From the NCBI RefSeq assembly GCF_001909055.1, contig NZ_LVWI01000002.1, forward strand, positions 62,001-126,000: a DNA stretch of 64,000 bases, given 5' to 3'. A program made the position numbers and the translations under genes. The notes below the pieces were generated by a model. That model saw only the letters and a list, made by a program, of their open reading frames with translations, did not search any database and was not told where the DNA came from. Positions 45,934-57,151 of the stretch are shown here, piece by piece; the first letter of the stretch is position 1; each line of letters opens with the position of its first letter. The DNA comes from Paenibacillus helianthi. Its GTDB lineage: Bacteria > Bacillota > Bacilli > Paenibacillales > Paenibacillaceae.

Positions 45934-46833
45934 ATGGTTTCAGCCTTTATTCCGCCTGTACTCGGGCACAGCATCAGCGAAACGATCATACCCGATGTGA
46001 AGACAACACTGAATTTATTCGGAATGCACCTACGGAAGGTGCGCGGCGAGTGGGCTTATCCCGTTCATGCGCATCCGCAATACGAATTTAATTATGTACT
46101 CGAAGGAGAGCAGTTGCTTGTCGTCAACAATCATAGCTATACGCAGAAGGCCGGAGATCTGGTCTTATTAAGACCGGGCGACTCCCACTCCAGCAAAAGC
46201 GGCAATGGCAAACCCTTTACTTATTTTTGCATTCATTTTGATATCGACGACAAGATTCTGATCTCACTGTTAAGCCGGCTTGACCATGTTCTCTTCGAAT
46301 CCGGAAGCACCATCGCCCATAAATTGGGTCCCGTCTTCACCAGGCTGGTAGAGATCTCAGGTACCATCTCCGGAGACATCACGATGTCCCAGCGGATGAG
46401 GCTGCAGTCTGCGGTGTTTGAGCTGTTCGGTCAGCTGTGGGAGGCCTTCTCCATCGAGGCCAATTTACCCGCTTCGGGCACTTATGAAAAGGTGGAGCTT
46501 GCCCACCAGATCCGCAGCCGCCTGCAGGGACTGGTCTATCAGCAATTTCAACTGGAGCTGCCTTACGACAGCCATTACGGTATAGATGATATTGCTGCAG
46601 AGCTGGGGATCAGCGCCTCCCACTGCTACCGGGTATTCCGGCAGGTGTTCGGGGTGTCGCCCAGAGAATTTCTGTCCGAACAAATGCTTCACGAGGCCAA
46701 GGTGCTCCTTGATGATTCAAGCTTGTCCGTGAGCCAAATCTCAGGCCTGCTGGGTTACCGCGACATTGCCCACTTCAGCCGCCAGTTCAAACGCTGGTAC
46801 GGCAAATCGCCGCGGGAGTACAGGGAAGAGTAA
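45934..46833 (+). CDS. AraC-family regulator of the xylan operon
   Basis: A 299-residue regulator. The N-terminal cupin has VHAHPQYEFNYVLEGEQLLV and LRPGDSHSS; the C-terminal AraC domain runs from IDDIAAELGISASHCYRVFRQ to GYRDIAHFSRQFKRWYGKSP. GGGGAG precedes the ATG. It is divergent from GH52-GH67 and convergent with GH43, and probably senses xylose or a xylo-oligosaccharide. The repeats at 45838-45868 are its likely site. Confidence 0.93.
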   Translation: MVSAFIPPVLGHSISETIIPDVKTTLNLFGMHLRKVRGEWAYPVHAHPQYEFNYVLEGEQLLVVNNHSYTQKAGDLVLLRPGDSHSSKSGNGKPFTYFCIHFDIDDKILISLLSRLDHVLFESGSTIAHKLGPVFTRLVEISGTISGDITMSQRMRLQSAVFELFGQLWEAFSIEANLPASGTYEKVELAHQIRSRLQGLVYQQFQLELPYDSHYGIDDIAAELGISASHCYRVFRQVFGVSPREFLSEQMLHEAKVLLDDSSLSVSQISGLLGYRDIAHFSRQFKRWYGKSPREYREE

Positions 46834-46870
46834 ATAATTGCGGCAAAATAACGGCTGGCGGGAAGGACAC

Positions 46871-48460
46871 TTAATCCCCTGAAATCTCCTTGTACTCAAA
46901 ATAATCAAAATCCGCAGCTTGAAAGGTTCCGCTGAGGTCTTGAACGCACATTCCGATAAAAGTTCCCGTAAACCTGATATACGCCGGGAAATCATCGGAC
47001 AAATGACATAGATCCAGGCTTGGGCCGATTTTCTCCCAGCTTGTATTGCCTGCACTGTAATAAAACTGAGCGGACTCCCGTAGGATGATTACCTTCAGCC
47101 GGCAGCTTGCTCCAGGCAGCAAAGGAATCTGCGCACAAACAGAATCATCAAAAACGCCGTCCATAGATCGGACGATGCCCAGACACTTGCCCAGTTCCTC
47201 ATCATGGGTAATCCGTAAATACACGTAATCCTTCGTATCATAGTAGATGATCAGACCGGCCATCTGCTGGAAATGCTCCGGTTCGAATTCCATCCCGGTT
47301 TCAGCACTGCAGCAAAAAGCCTGCTGGCGCATGGCAACCAGACTCTGGCGGTGCAGGGAGCTCATGGACTCTCTTCCCAACAAGCGTAGAAACCCTGGCC
47401 GTTCCCTGAGCGAAAGCCAGGATTCATCGGCAGGAACACGCAAGGTGCTCCAGCGGATATCCAGCACCGGCTTGTCAAAATCATCTCTCTCCGCAGGTGA
47501 CGGAAAGGGCTGAGCCGGAATATCCGGGCCTTCCACTGTAAGGGAGGGCTGGTTCGTTCCATCCGCAAGGGCCAGCCATTCATCTTCTGTGAAGATACAG
47601 CGTTGAATCGCTGTCTCCCGGCCCAAATTGCAGTACTTCTCCTTCACCGGACGGCCGCACAAGTGAACCATATACCATTCATCTGTATGCGTATGGACCA
47701 GACAGGCATGCCCTGCCTTTTGAAGCTCCAGGTCCCTGTTGCCTGCTGAAGTCAACACCGGATTGCGGGGATCGGTTTCATAGGGTCCTTCCATATTCCG
47801 TGACCGGGCAACTGTGACAGCATGGTTATACTGAGTGCCCCCCTCAGCCGTAATCAGGTAATACCAGCCGTCTTTCCGGTACAAATGAGGGCCTTCCGTC
47901 AACCCGAGCTCTGTACCCTTATAGATAGGAATTACCGGCCCGATCAGCCGTTTCAGCGCTGTCGAATACTCCTGTAGAACAATTCCGGCAAAGCTGTTCT
48001 TGTGCGTCCGGTGATCCCACAGCATATTGACCAGCCATTTACGCCCGTCCGTATCATGGAACAGGGACGGATCAAAGCCGCTGCTGTTCAGATAGACCGG
48101 CTCAGACCAGGGACCTTCGATATCCGGGGCGGTAACCAGATAATTGGGAGTATCCTTGAAGGCTCCCTGTCTGCTCTTGACGTCGGTATATATCAGATAA
48201 AAGATTCCATTGTCGTAGCTGAGACACGGTGCCCATACTCCGCCAGAGTCCAGGTCTCCTTCCATATCCAGCTGCGATTTGCGGGTCAGCGCATGCGTGA
48301 GCACCCGCCAATTCACCAGATCACGGGAATGGTGGATTCGGACACCGGGAAACCATTCAAATGTAGAAGTGGCAATATAATAATCCTCCCCGGCTCTGCA
48401 GACGGACGGGTCTGGATGAAACCCGCGGAGAATCGGATTCTGAATCAGATTTCTGCTCAT
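46871..48460 (-). CDS. GH43 beta-xylosidase
   Basis: A 529-residue cytoplasmic enzyme of the XynB type: five-bladed propeller with catalytic residues in GFHPDPS (base Asp), SSGFDPSLFHD (pKa-modulating Asp) and LTEGPHLY (acid Glu). The C-terminal about 200 residues form the beta-sandwich that closes the active site. The ATG at 48460 shares a base with the TGA of the dehydratase gene, so the two are coupled; it lies 7 bases from GGGGTGG. The coupling of a xylosidase with a sugar-acid dehydratase is unusual. Confidence 0.95.
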   Translation of the reverse strand: MSRNLIQNPILRGFHPDPSVCRAGEDYYIATSTFEWFPGVRIHHSRDLVNWRVLTHALTRKSQLDMEGDLDSGGVWAPCLSYDNGIFYLIYTDVKSRQGAFKDTPNYLVTAPDIEGPWSEPVYLNSSGFDPSLFHDTDGRKWLVNMLWDHRTHKNSFAGIVLQEYSTALKRLIGPVIPIYKGTELGLTEGPHLYRKDGWYYLITAEGGTQYNHAVTVARSRNMEGPYETDPRNPVLTSAGNRDLELQKAGHACLVHTHTDEWYMVHLCGRPVKEKYCNLGRETAIQRCIFTEDEWLALADGTNQPSLTVEGPDIPAQPFPSPAERDDFDKPVLDIRWSTLRVPADESWLSLRERPGFLRLLGRESMSSLHRQSLVAMRQQAFCCSAETGMEFEPEHFQQMAGLIIYYDTKDYVYLRITHDEELGKCLGIVRSMDGVFDDSVCAQIPLLPGASCRLKVIILRESAQFYYSAGNTSWEKIGPSLDLCHLSDDFPAYIRFTGTFIGMCVQDLSGTFQAADFDYFEYKEISGD

Positions 48461-50436
48461 CATTTCCACCCCAATGCCTGCCGGCCTGCTTCGAGCGCGG
48501 CAATGATTTTGTCGGTATCATACACGCAGCCTTGCCAGGTTCCGCCACTGGCGGCCTGCAGCGCTGCCCACAGTCTGGTATCGTCCGGCAACCCCGGATC
48601 GACAGCAAGGAACGGATGGGCGGTCCGGGAGGCCAGAATCTCCACTCCTTCTTCCGGTGAGCCCGGCTGTTCGCCATCCCCTACCAGATTCACACTTCCT
48701 TCAAGCTTGACTGTATCGATAATGACCTCTACCCAGTCGCCATCCCGGAGTCTGCCAAGCGGTCCTCCCGCCAGCGCTTCCGGACCGATATGTCCGATGC
48801 AGGCCCCCGTGGACACACCGGAAAAGCGGGCGTCGGTGATCAGTGTAACGTACTTGCCAAAGGGCAAGTGCTTCAGTGCGGATGTCAATTGGTAGGTCTC
48901 CTCCATTCCGGTTCCACTGGGTCCGCGGCCAATGACGGCAAGAATATCCCCGGCTTGGATGAGTCCGTCCTTGATGCTCTTAATCGCGTCCCTTTCCGCA
49001 GTAAAGACCTTAACTCTCCCCACATGCCTGTATACGCCTTCACTGTTCAGAACCAAGGGATCAATGGCTGCCGATTTGATGACCGAGCCTTCTGGAGCCA
49101 GATTACCTGTCGGAAAAGTCATTGTGGAGGCAAGTCCCTGCCGTGCAGCCTCCCGGGGACTCATAATAACAGTATCCGGATCAATGCCATCCGCCTCTCT
49201 CAAACGGCTTCGCATATCCTGCCGTCTCTGCGAGGTTTCCCACCAGTCCAGATTTTCTCCAAGCGTCCTTCCTGTTACCGTCCGAACCGAATCGTCAATC
49301 AGTCCCAGCCGGCGCAGATGGAGCAGCACTTCAGGAACACCTCCCGCAAGAAACACGCGGATCGTCGGATGCGGAACAGGTCCGTTCGGCAGCACACTGA
49401 CCAGGCGCGGGGTCTTTCGGTTGACTTCATTCCAATCTTCAACGGTTGGAACGCGCAGCCCGGCGGCATGGGCGATGGCAGGCAAATGGAGCAGCAGATT
49501 GGTGGACCCTCCGAACGCCGCGTGAACCACCATGGCATTGCTGATCGCCTGGTCTGTCAGAATATCCTTCATGACCATACCGCTATGCTCCATATGCAAA
49601 AGCGCACGGGCAGACTGGCGCCCCATATTCTTCCACACAGGCTGCCCCGAGGGGGCCAGCGCAGAATGGGGAACCGACATGCCGAGCGCCTCGGCAATTA
49701 CCTGGGCCGTCGCGGCAGTCCCCAGAAATTGGCATCCGCCGCCGGGTGTTGCGCAGGCTCTGCATCCGAGGTCCGCTGCCTCTTCCAGGGATAGCTCTCC
49801 ATTGCTGAATCTGGCCCCGATGCTTTGCACTTTACCGGCATCCTCTCCTTGAACAGGAGGCAAAGAGACTCCCCCGGGTACAATTATTCCGGGAAGATCC
49901 CGCATGCCTGCCAGCGCAAGCATCATCGCAGGTAACCCTTTATCGCAGGTAGCTACCCCCAGTACCCCTTTTCGTGTAGGCAAAGAACGGATCAACCGGC
50001 GCAGCACCATCGCCGCATCGTTCCGGTACGGCAGGGAATCGAACATGCCCGACGTTCCCTGGGAACGGCCGTCGCAGGGATCGCTGACATAGCCCGCAAA
50101 CGGAATCCCCTGATGTGCAGTAATCTCATGTGCGACTTCCTCCATCATCAGGCCAATTTCCCAGTGCCCGGTATGGTAGCCAAGAGCCAGCGGACTGCCA
50201 TCCTCGCGCCGAATCCCCCCCATCGTGCCCAGGATGAGATATTGAGGCCGATTCAAGTGGAGCGGATTCCAGCCCATGCCCGAATTCTGGGTCATTCCGA
50301 ATATTTCACCGCTTGGGGCACTTCGCAGCATGTCACCCGTTATAGGGAGTCTGCCTAGCGGCCCTGCCGCAGCTGTATGTACAGGTGCTGACTGTTCCGG
50401 TGCCTCACACATGATGTCTTCCAGGCTTATTTCCAT
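48460..50436 (-). CDS. yjhG: D-xylonate dehydratase (YjhG/YagF family)
   Basis: A 658-residue member of the IlvD/Edd superfamily. Its length and N-terminal extension match E. coli YjhG/YagF (about 655) rather than IlvD (about 560-615). Iron-sulfur ligands are seen in [17 protein letters not shown] and GGCQFLGTA. It converts D-xylonate to 2-keto-3-deoxy-xylonate. The ATG at 50436 with GAAGGG upstream sets the length. The neighbours, a YagE-type aldolase and IclR, reproduce the yagE-yagF gene pairing, which supports the assignment over dihydroxy-acid dehydratase. Confidence 0.88.
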   Translation of the reverse strand: MEISLEDIMCEAPEQSAPVHTAAAGPLGRLPITGDMLRSAPSGEIFGMTQNSGMGWNPLHLNRPQYLILGTMGGIRREDGSPLALGYHTGHWEIGLMMEEVAHEITAHQGIPFAGYVSDPCDGRSQGTSGMFDSLPYRNDAAMVLRRLIRSLPTRKGVLGVATCDKGLPAMMLALAGMRDLPGIIVPGGVSLPPVQGEDAGKVQSIGARFSNGELSLEEAADLGCRACATPGGGCQFLGTAATAQVIAEALGMSVPHSALAPSGQPVWKNMGRQSARALLHMEHSGMVMKDILTDQAISNAMVVHAAFGGSTNLLLHLPAIAHAAGLRVPTVEDWNEVNRKTPRLVSVLPNGPVPHPTIRVFLAGGVPEVLLHLRRLGLIDDSVRTVTGRTLGENLDWWETSQRRQDMRSRLREADGIDPDTVIMSPREAARQGLASTMTFPTGNLAPEGSVIKSAAIDPLVLNSEGVYRHVGRVKVFTAERDAIKSIKDGLIQAGDILAVIGRGPSGTGMEETYQLTSALKHLPFGKYVTLITDARFSGVSTGACIGHIGPEALAGGPLGRLRDGDWVEVIIDTVKLEGSVNLVGDGEQPGSPEEGVEILASRTAHPFLAVDPGLPDDTRLWAALQAASGGTWQGCVYDTDKIIAALEAGRQALGWK

Positions 50437-50473
50437 TCTGAACCCTTCTTTCTTCTTGTTTGGATGTCCGGCA

Positions 50474-51241
50474 TTAAGATAAAGACAGCTTCTTTGCCAA
50501 AAGGATAACCGCTTCAGTGACAGCTTCCTGTTTATCGGCATACGCATGTCGCAGCATGGAGGCGCTTACTGCTGCTGCCGCATTCCCGGAAGCATCGAGG
50601 ATAGGCGCAGCCACACAGCAGATCCCTTGAATAATCTCTTCCTGATCTACGGAATAACCGCTGCTGCGGATTTCGACCAATTCCCCCGTAAATTCATTCC
50701 AGTCTGTCAAGGTCTGTGGCGTGACCTGAGATAAGATCTTGTCGGGGTACCGCTTGTCTAACTCATCCGGCGGCAGCAGCGCAAGCATCATTTTCCCCAT
50801 TGCTGTCGCATGAGCGGGAAACCTCATCCCCGGGCTAGACTCCAGCTTCACCAGCGATGGCCCTTCCTGCTTGGCCAGATAGATAATCTCACTCCGGTCC
50901 AGTACCGACAGCTGAAAGGTTTCGCCAACAGCCTTAACACTCTCTGAGGAAGCCTTCAGAAAATGCTCCACCAGGTTGTAATTCTGCTTATGCGACTCAT
51001 TGAACACTGTATTGAGATACGCGACCCCTTCCCCGAGCGCATAGGCTTCCTTCTCATCCCGTTTCACCCATTTCAGAACTTCCATCGTCCGCAGCAAGGA
51101 AAACATCGAGCTTTTATTGATGCCCGTTGCATCGCACAGATCGGTCATTTTACATTCCCCCGGCTTCAGGGAAATCGCATTCAGAATCAAATCGGCCCGT
51201 TCCAAAGCAGGAACCCAATATTTACGCTCCAACCCATCCAT
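50474..51241 (-). CDS. IclR-family regulator of the xylonate genes
   Basis: A regulator of about 255 residues. The winged helix ([22 protein letters not shown]) is followed by an IclR effector domain ([21 protein letters not shown] and [15 protein letters not shown]). The start is uncertain: ATG 51241 is close to AGAGGGG, and TTG 51232 would give the more usual [13 protein letters not shown] start. It precedes the dehydratase gene by 37 bases and is divergent from the aldolase gene, so it should control both directions in response to a sugar acid or its keto product. Confidence 0.9.
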   Translation of the reverse strand: MDGLERKYWVPALERADLILNAISLKPGECKMTDLCDATGINKSSMFSLLRTMEVLKWVKRDEKEAYALGEGVAYLNTVFNESHKQNYNLVEHFLKASSESVKAVGETFQLSVLDRSEIIYLAKQEGPSLVKLESSPGMRFPAHATAMGKMMLALLPPDELDKRYPDKILSQVTPQTLTDWNEFTGELVEIRSSGYSVDQEEIIQGICCVAAPILDASGNAAAAVSASMLRHAYADKQEAVTEAVILLAKKLSLS

Positions 51242-51283
51242 CCCCTCTCTATAAAACAATAATTGATAAACCCCATCAGGTTC

Positions 51284-51308
51284 AATATAATAACCTTGTG
51301 TTTATATT
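51284..51308. promoter_or_regulatory. Inverted repeat in IclR/aldolase divergent promoter
   Basis: AATATAA (51284-51290) and TTATATT (51302-51308) are inverted around an 11-base spacer, centred between the two divergent starts. It is a candidate IclR operator; the AT-rich composition lowers certainty. Confidence 0.4.
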
Positions 51309-51331
51309 ATCAAACCTGGAGGCGAAATAAA

Positions 51332-52246
51332 ATGAATATTATTCATGCAAATGCAGGCATTATCCCCCCTGTTCCCACCATATTGAATGAAAAGCAGAAA
51401 TTTGACCGTTCTGGAATGCAGCTTTTGATCGACAGCTTGATCGACAAAGGTGTTCATGGCTTTTTCTTCCTGGGAACCGCCGGAGAGTTCAACCAATTTG
51501 ATGCGGGGGAACGGGAGGAGATTGCGGAGTTTTGCATTGACTATACGGCAGGCCGCCTCCCGGTCTGGATTGGAACAGGCAGCAATACGACCTCCGAAGC
51601 CATCCGCCTCACCCGGCATGCTGACCGCAGCGGGGCTACCGGCGTTGTCGTTATCAATCCTTACTACTGTAAGCTAAGCGGGCAAAGTTTGTTTACACAT
51701 TATGCCTCTATTGCCGAAGCCTCCGGGCTGCCTCTGATGCTGTACAATTTCCCGGCCCTTACCGGCCAGGATTTGAGTCCTGCCTTTGTCAGCCAACTTG
51801 CAGCCCGATACTCCCAGGTGGTTGGCATCAAGGAAACGGTGGACCAGCTAAGCCATATCCGGCAGATGATTCTGCAGGTTAAGGAAGTGAATCCGGCATT
51901 TGCTGTGTTCTGCGGCTTTGATGAATATTTGCTGCCGACCCTTGCAGCAGGCGGAGCCGGGGCGATTGCAGCCAGTGCCAATTTTGCTCCGCAGCTTATG
52001 CTGGGCTTATATAAGAGCTTTCAGAATAATGATTTGTCAGCGGTGCTTGAATACCACCGGAGAGTGATTCAGATTCCGCCGCTGTATACGCTGGATGATC
52101 CCTTTATCCCGTCAATCAAAGAAGCAGTGCGTCTCTCGGGTGTTCCGGTTCCTGTCTTCAGCCATTCCCCGGCAACCCCATGGAACGAAGCGAAAGAACG
52201 GCAATTGAAACAAATCTTCAGCAACGCTGGGATTCCTTGGGGCTGA
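51332..52246 (+). CDS. yagE: 2-keto-3-deoxy-pentonate aldolase (YagE/DapA superfamily)
   Basis: A 304-residue class I aldolase. GTAGEFNQF binds the keto acid; the Schiff-base Lys is in VVGIKETVDQ and the Tyr in LMLYNFPALTG. It is close in length and motifs to E. coli YagE. It splits 2-keto-3-deoxy-xylonate to pyruvate and glycolaldehyde, the step after the dehydratase encoded divergently. The ATG at 51332 has GGAGG 9 bases upstream. It could instead be another DapA-type enzyme, but context favours this role. Confidence 0.87.
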   Translation: MNIIHANAGIIPPVPTILNEKQKFDRSGMQLLIDSLIDKGVHGFFFLGTAGEFNQFDAGEREEIAEFCIDYTAGRLPVWIGTGSNTTSEAIRLTRHADRSGATGVVVINPYYCKLSGQSLFTHYASIAEASGLPLMLYNFPALTGQDLSPAFVSQLAARYSQVVGIKETVDQLSHIRQMILQVKEVNPAFAVFCGFDEYLLPTLAAGGAGAIAASANFAPQLMLGLYKSFQNNDLSAVLEYHRRVIQIPPLYTLDDPFIPSIKEAVRLSGVPVPVFSHSPATPWNEAKERQLKQIFSNAGIPWG

Positions 52247-52534
52247 TAGGGCAGGGTTGTTAAGAGCAAACGGCCCCCGCGACTCCTCTGTGAGCACTTT
52301 ACGTGGTCCATACCTTATAAATCTGCGATGATGTGGACAGGAGATCCGATATGGGGACGGATCAGCAGATCAATCGGAGAAGGTGAATTTTCCGCAAAAT
52401 AACATCTTCCCTGTCCGCTTCATTCTGCAGACGGGCCCGATTGCTCTTGCAACGCCTACAACTTATCCTCTGGAACCTCCAACTCATCCCCGAATTTTTG
52501 TCATGGCATAGTTTCCTCGTAAAGAAATAAAAAG
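52247..52534. other. Intergenic DNA after aldolase gene
   Basis: About 290 bases between the convergent aldolase and LacI genes. No convincing frame or repeat is seen. The only structure is the hairpin that follows at 52535. Confidence 0.5.
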
Positions 52535-52574
52535 AAAGATGAGGCAGACCGTTAAAATGGCCCATCTCATCTTT
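52535..52574 (-). terminator. Terminator after LacI gene
   Basis: AAAGATGAG (52535-52543) pairs with CTCATCTTT (52566-52574). On the minus strand the stem is followed by CTTTTTATTTCTTT. It ends the LacI transcript 46 bases after the stop. Confidence 0.7.
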
Positions 52575-52619
52575 GGGAATTATAAAAGAACCCGCCCCGC
52601 AGCAACCCCACGATCAAAC

Positions 52620-53591
52620 TCAGGTAGTCACCCGCTTGACCAGACTGAACTGCAGCTTCTGCTGCACGGACTCTGCTTGGTTCAGCTTCCCCAGCAGCAG
52701 ATAAAAGGCGTTCTGCGCCTGGGCGGCAATCGGGTTGTCAATAGAGGTGATCCCCAGCGTATGCGCGAGCTCCGTATTGTCAAAGCCGACAATCGCCAAG
52801 TCTTCCGGGACCCTGATCCGCTGCCTGCGCGCTTCATTCAAGAGCCCGGCCGCCACCAGATCATTGGCGCACAGCACGGCATCCGGATGTTCTCCGCCGC
52901 CAAGCAGCAATTCCCGGACCACCCGCTCTCCATCGCGGATCGAATAGATGCCGGTAAGCGACCATTCGTGCCGTATAGGAAGATGGTGCTTCTTCATCAT
53001 CTCCTCATACGCCGCAAGCCGGCTGAGCGTATTCATGCTGCTAGGCCGGCCAAGCACGTTAGCAATACGGGTGCACCCTTGTTCAATGACATGCTCCACA
53101 CCCAGCTTGTACCCGTCATATTGGTTCATGGCGACCGAGCGGATCTCCGGAAGCTCCATCCGCTGCCAGGAGACAATCGGGCCGTATTTGCAATAAGAGC
53201 CTAACAGGGCATGATCGTTGACACAAGTAATAATGACCAGCGCATCCACTCTTTTTCTCCGCAGTTCCTCAAAGGCCTTCAGTTCTTGCTTCGCATCTCC
53301 GCCCGAGGTATAGATAATGGTCTGATACCCGTTCTGGCTGGCCGTCTCCACAAAGCTGTTCAGAAAAGGCAGCATCGCTTCGTTGATCCCCTCCGCACAC
53401 ATGCCGATCTGCAGGGTTCGCCCTTTCGACAAGGAGACGGCATTGCCGTTTGGAACGTAATCCAGCTGCTTCATAATGGCCAGAATGGTATCCCTTGTCT
53501 CCGGACTGACATGAGGGGAGTTATTCAGAACCCTGGAGACTGTTGCTTTGGAGAAGCCTGCCAGCTTCGCAATTTGATCCAGATTCGACAT
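52620..53591 (-). CDS. LacI-family repressor
   Basis: A 323-residue regulator. The N-terminal headpiece IAKLAGFSKATVSRVLNNSP is canonical LacI; the periplasmic-binding-like core ends with VPEDLAIVGFDNTELA. AAGGAG precedes the ATG. It is divergent from the GH1 gene, and the palindrome TGTAACGCGTTACA between them overlaps the GH1 promoter. So it most likely represses the GH1 gene and itself, with induction by a phosphorylated beta-glucoside; the ligand is inferred. Confidence 0.93.
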   Translation of the reverse strand: MSNLDQIAKLAGFSKATVSRVLNNSPHVSPETRDTILAIMKQLDYVPNGNAVSLSKGRTLQIGMCAEGINEAMLPFLNSFVETASQNGYQTIIYTSGGDAKQELKAFEELRRKRVDALVIITCVNDHALLGSYCKYGPIVSWQRMELPEIRSVAMNQYDGYKLGVEHVIEQGCTRIANVLGRPSSMNTLSRLAAYEEMMKKHHLPIRHEWSLTGIYSIRDGERVVRELLLGGGEHPDAVLCANDLVAAGLLNEARRQRIRVPEDLAIVGFDNTELAHTLGITSIDNPIAAQAQNAFYLLLGKLNQAESVQQKLQFSLVKRVTT

Positions 53592-53628
53592 GATCTATCT
53601 CCTTACACCCATAATCTTTTCAAAATAA

Positions 53629-55152
<1,524 letters not shown>

Positions 55153-55204
55153 GCCATATTCAGAAAATTTGTACAGTTGGAAAGCGTTCTGCAACACAGC
55201 TAGA

Positions 55205-55246
55205 AACAGGACAACGGGAAATGAGACCCGTTGTCCTGTTTTTTTA
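55205..55246 (+). terminator. Strong terminator after GH1 gene
   Basis: AACAGGACAACGGG and CCCGTTGTCCTGTT form a perfect 14-base stem followed by a T-run. Confidence 0.92.
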
Positions 55247-55322
55247 CATAAAGATCATAACTAAGGACAATAAATGCATAAATGGTTACATATATTGGGA
55301 TTGCATTTCACGTTATACTTTC

Positions 55323-55337
55323 GTGTAAGCGTTATCA
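55323..55337 (+). promoter_or_regulatory. cre site upstream of sensor kinase
   Basis: GTGTAAGCGTTATCA matches the CcpA consensus WTGNAANCGNWNNCW except at the first base. It lies 27 bases before the TTG start, where CcpA would block transcription. Confidence 0.6.
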
Positions 55338-55363
55338 ACCATAAAGATGGAGGTGTTATTTTC

Positions 55364-57151
55364 TTGTATGCCCGTATCATTACCCTGATGAACAATTTGC
55401 GGCTCAGAACCAAGCTATTCTTGTCCTTTGGCTGTGTCGCGCTGGTTCCGGTATTGATTGTGGGGGTGTTCCTGACGAGTGAGCTGCGGAATATGGCGAT
55501 GGGCAATGCCCTGAAACAGATTACAGCCAATGTAGACCGGGTGAAGAAACGGACCGGCGAAATGCTGAATGTCCCCCTCGACATCGCTTACCGTCTGTCC
55601 AATGACAGCCGCTTGGAGGAGGCCGCCAACCACCGGTACGTGTCAGTATACGATGTGGTGCAAGCCTACTGGAACTACCCCGATTTTCGTGAATTCGTCC
55701 GGCTGTACCGTGAAATCTCCAGTATCCGCCTGTATATCGATAACCCGACGGTTCTGGACAACTGGGAGTTTCTACAGGCGGATGAGCAGGTCACACAGGA
55801 GCCCTGGTACCAAATCGCGATGGCCCAGAAGGGGCTCGTCTGCTGGAATTATATTCTCGATACCCGTGATGGCCAAAATTATCTCAGCCTGATCCGCAAG
55901 GTTGATTTTTTTAAGCAGCGGACCTCCGGGGTTCTGGTTGTGAACGTAAATACGGACAAACTTAACAGCATCCTGAACCAGGAATCCTTTGAAACCCTCA
56001 TTGTGGACGAGAACGATCACATTGTGGCCTCCAACCGCACGGATACCCTCGGCAAAACACTGAATGATATTGACTTCAAGGCCGTATCCGCTGCCGGACA
56101 AGGGCCCTATGACGTATCGATTGACGGCAAGCCTTTCAAAATGCTGATTGATGACTGGCAGCCGGGAGGAAGCCTGAACAGCCTGCGCATCATCTCGATC
56201 TTCTCCGTGGAAAGTATTGTCGGGGAGCCCAACCGGATTATTTCGCTGGCTTCTTCAGTGATTATCTCCGCATTAATTATGGCCGTTCTGCTGATCTACT
56301 ATTTCTCGCGGCTGCTCACGGGACGGATGCTGCACCTAAGCAAGCATATTTCCAAAGTCGGGTCCGGCAATCTGGAGGCCACCCTTGTGATTGACGGTAA
56401 AGATGAAATCGGCCAGCTGGCCAGACAATTCAATCATATGGTGCGGAACATTAACGACCTGATGCGTGAGGTCCAGGAATCCAACCGGCAAAGAAATGCC
56501 ACCCTGCTGAAGCAGAATGAGATCAAATTCAAAATGATGGCCAGCCAGATCAATCCCCATTTTCTGTTCAATGCCCTGGAATCCATCCGGATGAAGGCCC
56601 ATGTCAGGGGACAGGCTGATATTTCGCAGGTTGTGCGGCTGCTAGGGAAGATGATGCGCAAGAACCTGGAGGTCGGCAACGGGATGATCAGCCTGCAAAG
56701 CGAGCTGGAAACCGTGGGCTGCTATCTGGTTATCCAGAAATTCCGCTATGATGACAGGCTCGCTTATGAGCTTCACGTAGATCCCAACGCAAACCTTGTG
56801 CAGATTCCCCCGCTCATTATTCAGCCGCTGGTGGAGAACTGCGTGGTCCACGGGCTGGAAGATCAGATCGACGGCGGCATGGTCCGGGTGGATATCCGTA
56901 TTGAAGACGAGCAGCTCAAAGTCCAGGTCTCAGACAATGGAACCGGCATTTCCAAAGAGCGGATGCAAGAAATCCGGGAGATGCTTAAGGACAAGGATGA
57001 CTATGAAACCAATAATATCGGGATGCGCAATATTCATTTGCGGCTCAAGCTGACATACGGCCCGGAATACGGGCTGACCCTGGCAAGCCAGAACGGCTTC
57101 GGCACGCAGATCAGCTTTGCGATTCCCCTGAGGAGAGATTCTTATGTATAG
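55364..57151 (+). CDS. YesM-type sensor histidine kinase
   Basis: A 595-residue membrane kinase. It has a first membrane helix at about residues 15-38, an extracellular sensor to about 290, a second helix, HAMP, then NPHFLFNALES with the phospho-acceptor His (about 399), QPLVENCVVHGLE and SDNGTGIS. TTG at 55364 with GGAGGTG 8 bases upstream was chosen; the longer frame to 55274 runs through the cre site. Its stop overlaps the response-regulator start, so the two are coupled. The importer downstream is the likely target. Confidence 0.92.
   Translation: MYARIITLMNNLRLRTKLFLSFGCVALVPVLIVGVFLTSELRNMAMGNALKQITANVDRVKKRTGEMLNVPLDIAYRLSNDSRLEEAANHRYVSVYDVVQAYWNYPDFREFVRLYREISSIRLYIDNPTVLDNWEFLQADEQVTQEPWYQIAMAQKGLVCWNYILDTRDGQNYLSLIRKVDFFKQRTSGVLVVNVNTDKLNSILNQESFETLIVDENDHIVASNRTDTLGKTLNDIDFKAVSAAGQGPYDVSIDGKPFKMLIDDWQPGGSLNSLRIISIFSVESIVGEPNRIISLASSVIISALIMAVLLIYYFSRLLTGRMLHLSKHISKVGSGNLEATLVIDGKDEIGQLARQFNHMVRNINDLMREVQESNRQRNATLLKQNEIKFKMMASQINPHFLFNALESIRMKAHVRGQADISQVVRLLGKMMRKNLEVGNGMISLQSELETVGCYLVIQKFRYDDRLAYELHVDPNANLVQIPPLIIQPLVENCVVHGLEDQIDGGMVRVDIRIEDEQLKVQVSDNGTGISKERMQEIREMLKDKDDYETNNIGMRNIHLRLKLTYGPEYGLTLASQNGFGTQISFAIPLRRDSYV

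Noticed and set aside
48790..49794. A 334-codon plus-strand frame
   Set aside because: Antisense to the xylonate dehydratase, which has all iron-sulfur ligands.
48460..50436. IlvD (branched-chain amino acid dihydroxy-acid dehydratase)
   Set aside because: The length of about 658 residues, the N-terminal extension and the YagE-type aldolase neighbour fit YjhG/YagF better, and no ilv genes are near.
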